A stretch of DNA of 64,000 bases from Curtobacterium sp. VKM Ac-1393 (GTDB lineage: Bacteria; Actinomycetota; Actinomycetes; Actinomycetales; Microbacteriaceae), in assembly GCF_015350995.1 (NCBI RefSeq), contig NZ_JADKRW010000004.1:310001-374000 (forward strand). The letters run 5' to 3'. Both the position numbers and the translations under genes were made by a program. Positions within the stretch are counted from its first letter, which is position 1. Each line of letters starts with the position of its first letter. Under the pieces are notes generated by a model. The model was not told the DNA's origin. It searched no databases and saw nothing but the letters and a program-made list of their open reading frames with translations. Positions 61,554 through 64,000 of the stretch are shown in pieces.

Positions 61554-62834
61554 TCAGGAACCGACGGTCTGGGCGGGGTGGGTGGGTGAGAGGGACTGCG
61601 TGGTGCGTCGGGTGGTGTGCGTGGAGGGTCGGGTGGTGTGCGTGGCGGGCCGGCTGAAGTGCGCGATCGTCTCGGCCGGCAGGGGCGGGACGTCGATGGG
61701 GACGGAACCGGCGCGCAGCGAGCGGGTCGCGAGGGCACCGGCGGCGACCGCGGCCCGGGCAGCGATCGGGGACAGCTCCGTCGGCTCGCCGAACGCGACG
61801 GACCGCAGGAACTCGGTCATGGTGAGCAGGTCGGCGTCGGCGTGGCCGTGCTCGACGCCGTCGATCGGGTACTCGCGGTCCCCGGTGGTGTCCCAGCCGC
61901 GACGGTGCGTCCAGACCTTCACCACGCCGCCGCCGGTGTCGCCGATGTTCTCGAGGCGGCCCTCGGTGCCGATGACCGTGTAGTTCCGCCAGTAGTCCGG
62001 GGTGAAGTGGCACTGCTCGTAGCTCGCCTGCACACCGTTGTCGAGCGTCATCATCACCATCGAGACGTCCTCGACGTCGACGACGGGGTTCAGCCCGGTC
62101 TGGGCGAGCGGCGGCCAGTTGTCGTGGGAGAACCAGTCCCCCATCAGCTCGCCGCTGCGGTCCCGCCGGTCGGTGACGGCGCCGTAGACCGACAGCGAGC
62201 CCATTCCGACGACGCGGCTGGTGTCGCCGCCGCCGAGCGCGTGGATGACGTCGAGGTCGTGGCTGGCCTTCTGCAGGAGCAGCGAGTTCACGTTCGCGCG
62301 GTCCGCGTGCCAGTCCTTGAAGTAGTAGTCGCCGCCGTTGCCGACGAAGTGTCGGCACCAGACGGCCTTGACCTCGCCGATCTCGCCGCGGTCGACGATC
62401 TCGCGCATCAGCCGGACGACGGCCGCGTGCCGGAAGTTGTGTCCGACGTACAGCGGGGTGCCCGTCTCGGCGGCGGTGTTGAGGACGGCATCGGCGTCCT
62501 CGACCGTGATGGCGAGGGGCTTCTCGAGGTAGACCGCGATGCCAGCACGGAGCAGGTCGATCGCGATCTCGGCGTGGGTCCGGTCCGGGGTGGTGACGAT
62601 CGCGGCGTCCACCTGCCCGGTGAGGTCCCGGTGGTGCTCGACCACCAGTGCCTCGGGGTACTCGGCCCGCCCGCGCTCGCGGCCCGCTTCCGTGACGTCC
62701 GCCACGGCGACGACCTGCGCCCGCAGTGCCGGGTCCGCGGCGACCGCCTCGGCGACGTGCTTCGCGATGGCGGACCGCTGGCCCATGCCGATCACCGCGA
62801 CGCGGAGGTTCCCGTTGTCAACGCCCATGCTCAT
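61554..62834 (-). CDS. Gfo/Idh/MocA-family oxidoreductase
   Basis: A 426-residue NAD(P)-dependent sugar oxidoreductase. The Rossmann start is LRVAVIGMGQRSAIAKHVAEAV; the EKP motif appears in VYLEKPLAITVEDADAV, and the catalytic His region in SLLLQKASHDLDVIHAL. GGGAG 5 nt before ATG 62834 supports this start. The last 30 residues contain a 7-residue tandem repeat (THTTRPS type) caused by a 21-bp DNA duplication. As first gene of the importer operon it probably oxidises or epimerises the imported sugar. Confidence 0.9.
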   Translation of the reverse strand: MSMGVDNGNLRVAVIGMGQRSAIAKHVAEAVAADPALRAQVVAVADVTEAGRERGRAEYPEALVVEHHRDLTGQVDAAIVTTPDRTHAEIAIDLLRAGIAVYLEKPLAITVEDADAVLNTAAETGTPLYVGHNFRHAAVVRLMREIVDRGEIGEVKAVWCRHFVGNGGDYYFKDWHADRANVNSLLLQKASHDLDVIHALGGGDTSRVVGMGSLSVYGAVTDRRDRSGELMGDWFSHDNWPPLAQTGLNPVVDVEDVSMVMMTLDNGVQASYEQCHFTPDYWRNYTVIGTEGRLENIGDTGGGVVKVWTHRRGWDTTGDREYPIDGVEHGHADADLLTMTEFLRSVAFGEPTELSPIAARAAVAAGALATRSLRAGSVPIDVPPLPAETIAHFSRPATHTTRPSTHTTRRTTQSLSPTHPAQTVGS

Positions 62835-62874
62835 CTCGCTCCCTTGCGTGATTGTGACGCCCATGATGCCGAAT

Positions 62875-62914
62875 CGATCATGAATGCACAATAGGCGCTC
62901 ATGGATCGCTCATG
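62875..62914. promoter_or_regulatory. Phased CGNTCATG repeats upstream of sugar operon
   Basis: CGATCATG (62875-62882), CGCTCATG (62896-62903) and CGCTCATG (62907-62914) are direct repeats with starts 21 and 11 nt apart, close to two and one helical turns. They lie upstream of the importer operon and are candidate sites for the neighbouring DeoR-type repressor. Confidence 0.5.
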
Positions 62915-62952
62915 GGTCCACGGCGGGAGGGTTTTACACGATCGAAACGTCG

Positions 62953-62968
62953 GCCCCGGATCCGGGGC
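62953..62968. terminator. Palindrome after deoR-type gene
   Basis: GCCCCGGATCCGGGGC is a perfect 16-bp palindrome 14 bp downstream of the DeoR-type stop codon. It could terminate or attenuate transcription before the importer operon. No U-run follows at once. Confidence 0.45.
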
Positions 62969-62982
62969 GTCCGTCCGCCTGC

Positions 62983-63780
62983 TCAGTCGGCGACGACGAG
63001 CTCCACGCCGGCGCTGGCGAGGTCGGCCGCGAACGCCGGCGGGACGGGCTGGTCGGTGACCAGGACGTCGATGCGGTCCAGCGGGCAGATCCTGGCGAAG
63101 GTCGACCGCTCGATCTTGGTCGAGTCGGCGACCACGATGACCCGTCGGCCGACGGAGGCGAAGTGCCGGCTGACCTCGGCCTCGCCCTCGTGCATGGTCG
63201 TGGCGCCGTACTGCCCGGTGAGCCCGTCGACCCCGAGGATCACCAGGTCGAGCGCGAACTCGTCGAGGGTGTCGCGGACGAGCGGGCCGACGAGCTCGTA
63301 CGACTGCCGCCGCGCCACCCCGCCGGTGACCACGATCTTGACGTTGGCGCGGACGGACAGCTCGTAGCCGACGTTCAGCGCGTTGGTGACGATGGTGATC
63401 CCGAACTCGCCGTCGGCGCGGATGAACCGCTCGCTCTTGCCGAGTTCGCGCGCGACCTCGGTGGTCGTGGTGCCGCCGTTCAGTCCGACGGTCTCACCGG
63501 GCTGCACCAGCCGCGCGGCGGCTCGGGCGATGGCGGTCTTCGCTTCGGCCTGCCGAGCGATCTTGTACTGCAGGGGCAGCTCGTAGCCCGCCCCCAGTGC
63601 CGCGGCTCCCCCGTGTGTGCGCGTGACGAGCCGTTGGTCGGCGAGCGTCGTCAGGTCACGTCGAGCGGTGGCGGCCGAGATCCCGAGCAGCTCCCCGATC
63701 TCGGCGATCGACACGTTGCCGCGTTCGCTCACCAGTTCGAGCAGGGCGTTCAGCCGCTGTTGGGGGGTCATGACGGTCAT
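62983..63780 (-). CDS. DeoR-family sugar regulator
   Basis: A 265-residue repressor. The HTH is RLNALLELVSERGNVSIAEIGELLGISAATARRDLTTLADQRLVTRTHGGA, the DeoR signature. The sugar-phosphate sensor domain has GLNGGTTTTEVARELG, IVTNALNVGYEL and ILGVDGLTGQYG. An internal ATG (63771) could be the start. It lies between the importer operon and the divergent SIS gene and probably controls both. Confidence 0.92.
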   Translation of the reverse strand: MTVMTPQQRLNALLELVSERGNVSIAEIGELLGISAATARRDLTTLADQRLVTRTHGGAAALGAGYELPLQYKIARQAEAKTAIARAAARLVQPGETVGLNGGTTTTEVARELGKSERFIRADGEFGITIVTNALNVGYELSVRANVKIVVTGGVARRQSYELVGPLVRDTLDEFALDLVILGVDGLTGQYGATTMHEGEAEVSRHFASVGRRVIVVADSTKIERSTFARICPLDRIDVLVTDQPVPPAFAADLASAGVELVVAD

Positions 63781-63903
63781 CCTACGGTGTCATCGCGGTC
63801 GCTCGGTGATCGGAATTGACGCTTTGGTCTTCCATCGCGCACGATCGCTCGCTACGCTTCCTGATCATCGATCACCCGGATCGAACCGGACCGGAAGGCT
63901 CCC

Positions 63904-64000
63904 ATGACCGACACCTTCGTGAGCGCCGAACTGGCGTCCCAGCCGGAGACCTGGCGTGCAGCCGCGGCGCTCCTGCCGACCTTCGCCGATGCGCTCCCCC
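63904..64000 (+). CDS. SIS-domain sugar isomerase/deaminase, N-terminal fragment
   Basis: Only 32 codons are present (MTDTFVSAELASQPETWRAAAALLPTFADALP). The FVxAEIASQPxxW start is typical of AgaS/GlmS-like SIS proteins that deaminate or isomerise amino-sugar phosphates. GGAAGG lies about 8 nt before the ATG. Divergent from the DeoR gene, it suggests the importer handles an amino sugar or related compound. The window ends inside the gene. Confidence 0.7.
   Translation, partial: MTDTFVSAELASQPETWRAAAALLPTFADALP

Overview
The window is high-G+C DNA with strong third-position G/C bias, frequent GTG starts, ATGA/GTGA gene overlaps, some candidate leaderless starts, and actinobacterial gene pairings (lhr-nei2, lysG-lysE, folE with a FolP2-type protein, a SOS box of the TTCGAAC-N4-GTTCGAA form). 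I infer an actinobacterial chromosome, probably Microbacteriaceae and Curtobacterium-like. The taxonomy is judgement from gene content, not a database result. I see no rRNA, tRNA or CRISPR array.

Layout. 1-6.8 kb: end of a PadR-like gene, then Lhr helicase overlapping a Nei/Fpg glycosylase. 6-9.1 kb: the divergent LysG/LysE lysine-export pair and an amino-acid permease. 9.3-15.3 kb: two HAD phosphatases, an alpha/beta hydrolase, a broken RelE-like toxin, the alkylation-repair operon (Ada-AlkA fusion and Ogt) and a MOSC protein. 15.3-19.2 kb: a pterin operon (FolE, FolP2-type protein, RibD-C reductase) and a purine permease. 19.4-23.1 kb: a SOS-box small gene, an ArsR/MFS operon with three phased operators, DUF1697 and VOC proteins. 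23.2-30.2 kb: a GH65 phosphorylase with a beta-phosphoglucomutase-like HAD, a membrane-anchored hydrolase, the RuMP formaldehyde pair HxlA/HxlB and regulators.

30.4-32.4 kb is an accessory island of lower G+C: an IS110-type remnant and two lineage-specific genes, one secreted. It is followed by the potassium system. The sensor pair KdpDE (32.5-35.6 kb) and the transporter KdpFABC (36.6-41.1 kb) lie on the minus strand but are split by a plus-strand Abi_2/AbiF-like gene. A second Abi_2 gene lies just upstream of the kdp operon at 41.8 kb. Each Abi gene is immediately preceded by a promoter-like sequence and a strong hairpin, so both look like ncRNA-HEPN modules of the AbiF type. This is the most interesting arrangement in the window.

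42.8-48.5 kb: WYL regulator, VOC protein, RlmA-type methyltransferase, SDR, aldo/keto reductase, GNAT and two hypothetical genes. 48.5-57.6 kb: GH92 mannosidase, PknB-like kinase, Fic protein, PAP2 phosphatase and a DNA polymerase I paralogue. 57.6-64 kb: a complete carbohydrate ABC importer operon with a Gfo/Idh dehydrogenase, a DeoR repressor and a divergent SIS isomerase cut by the window end.

Intergenic DNA is rich in repeats: a 62-bp palindromic element present twice, a 19-bp tandem repeat shared by two loci, pentanucleotide arrays, and the 12-mer CCGGGAGGCCCG found seven times, always on the plus strand.
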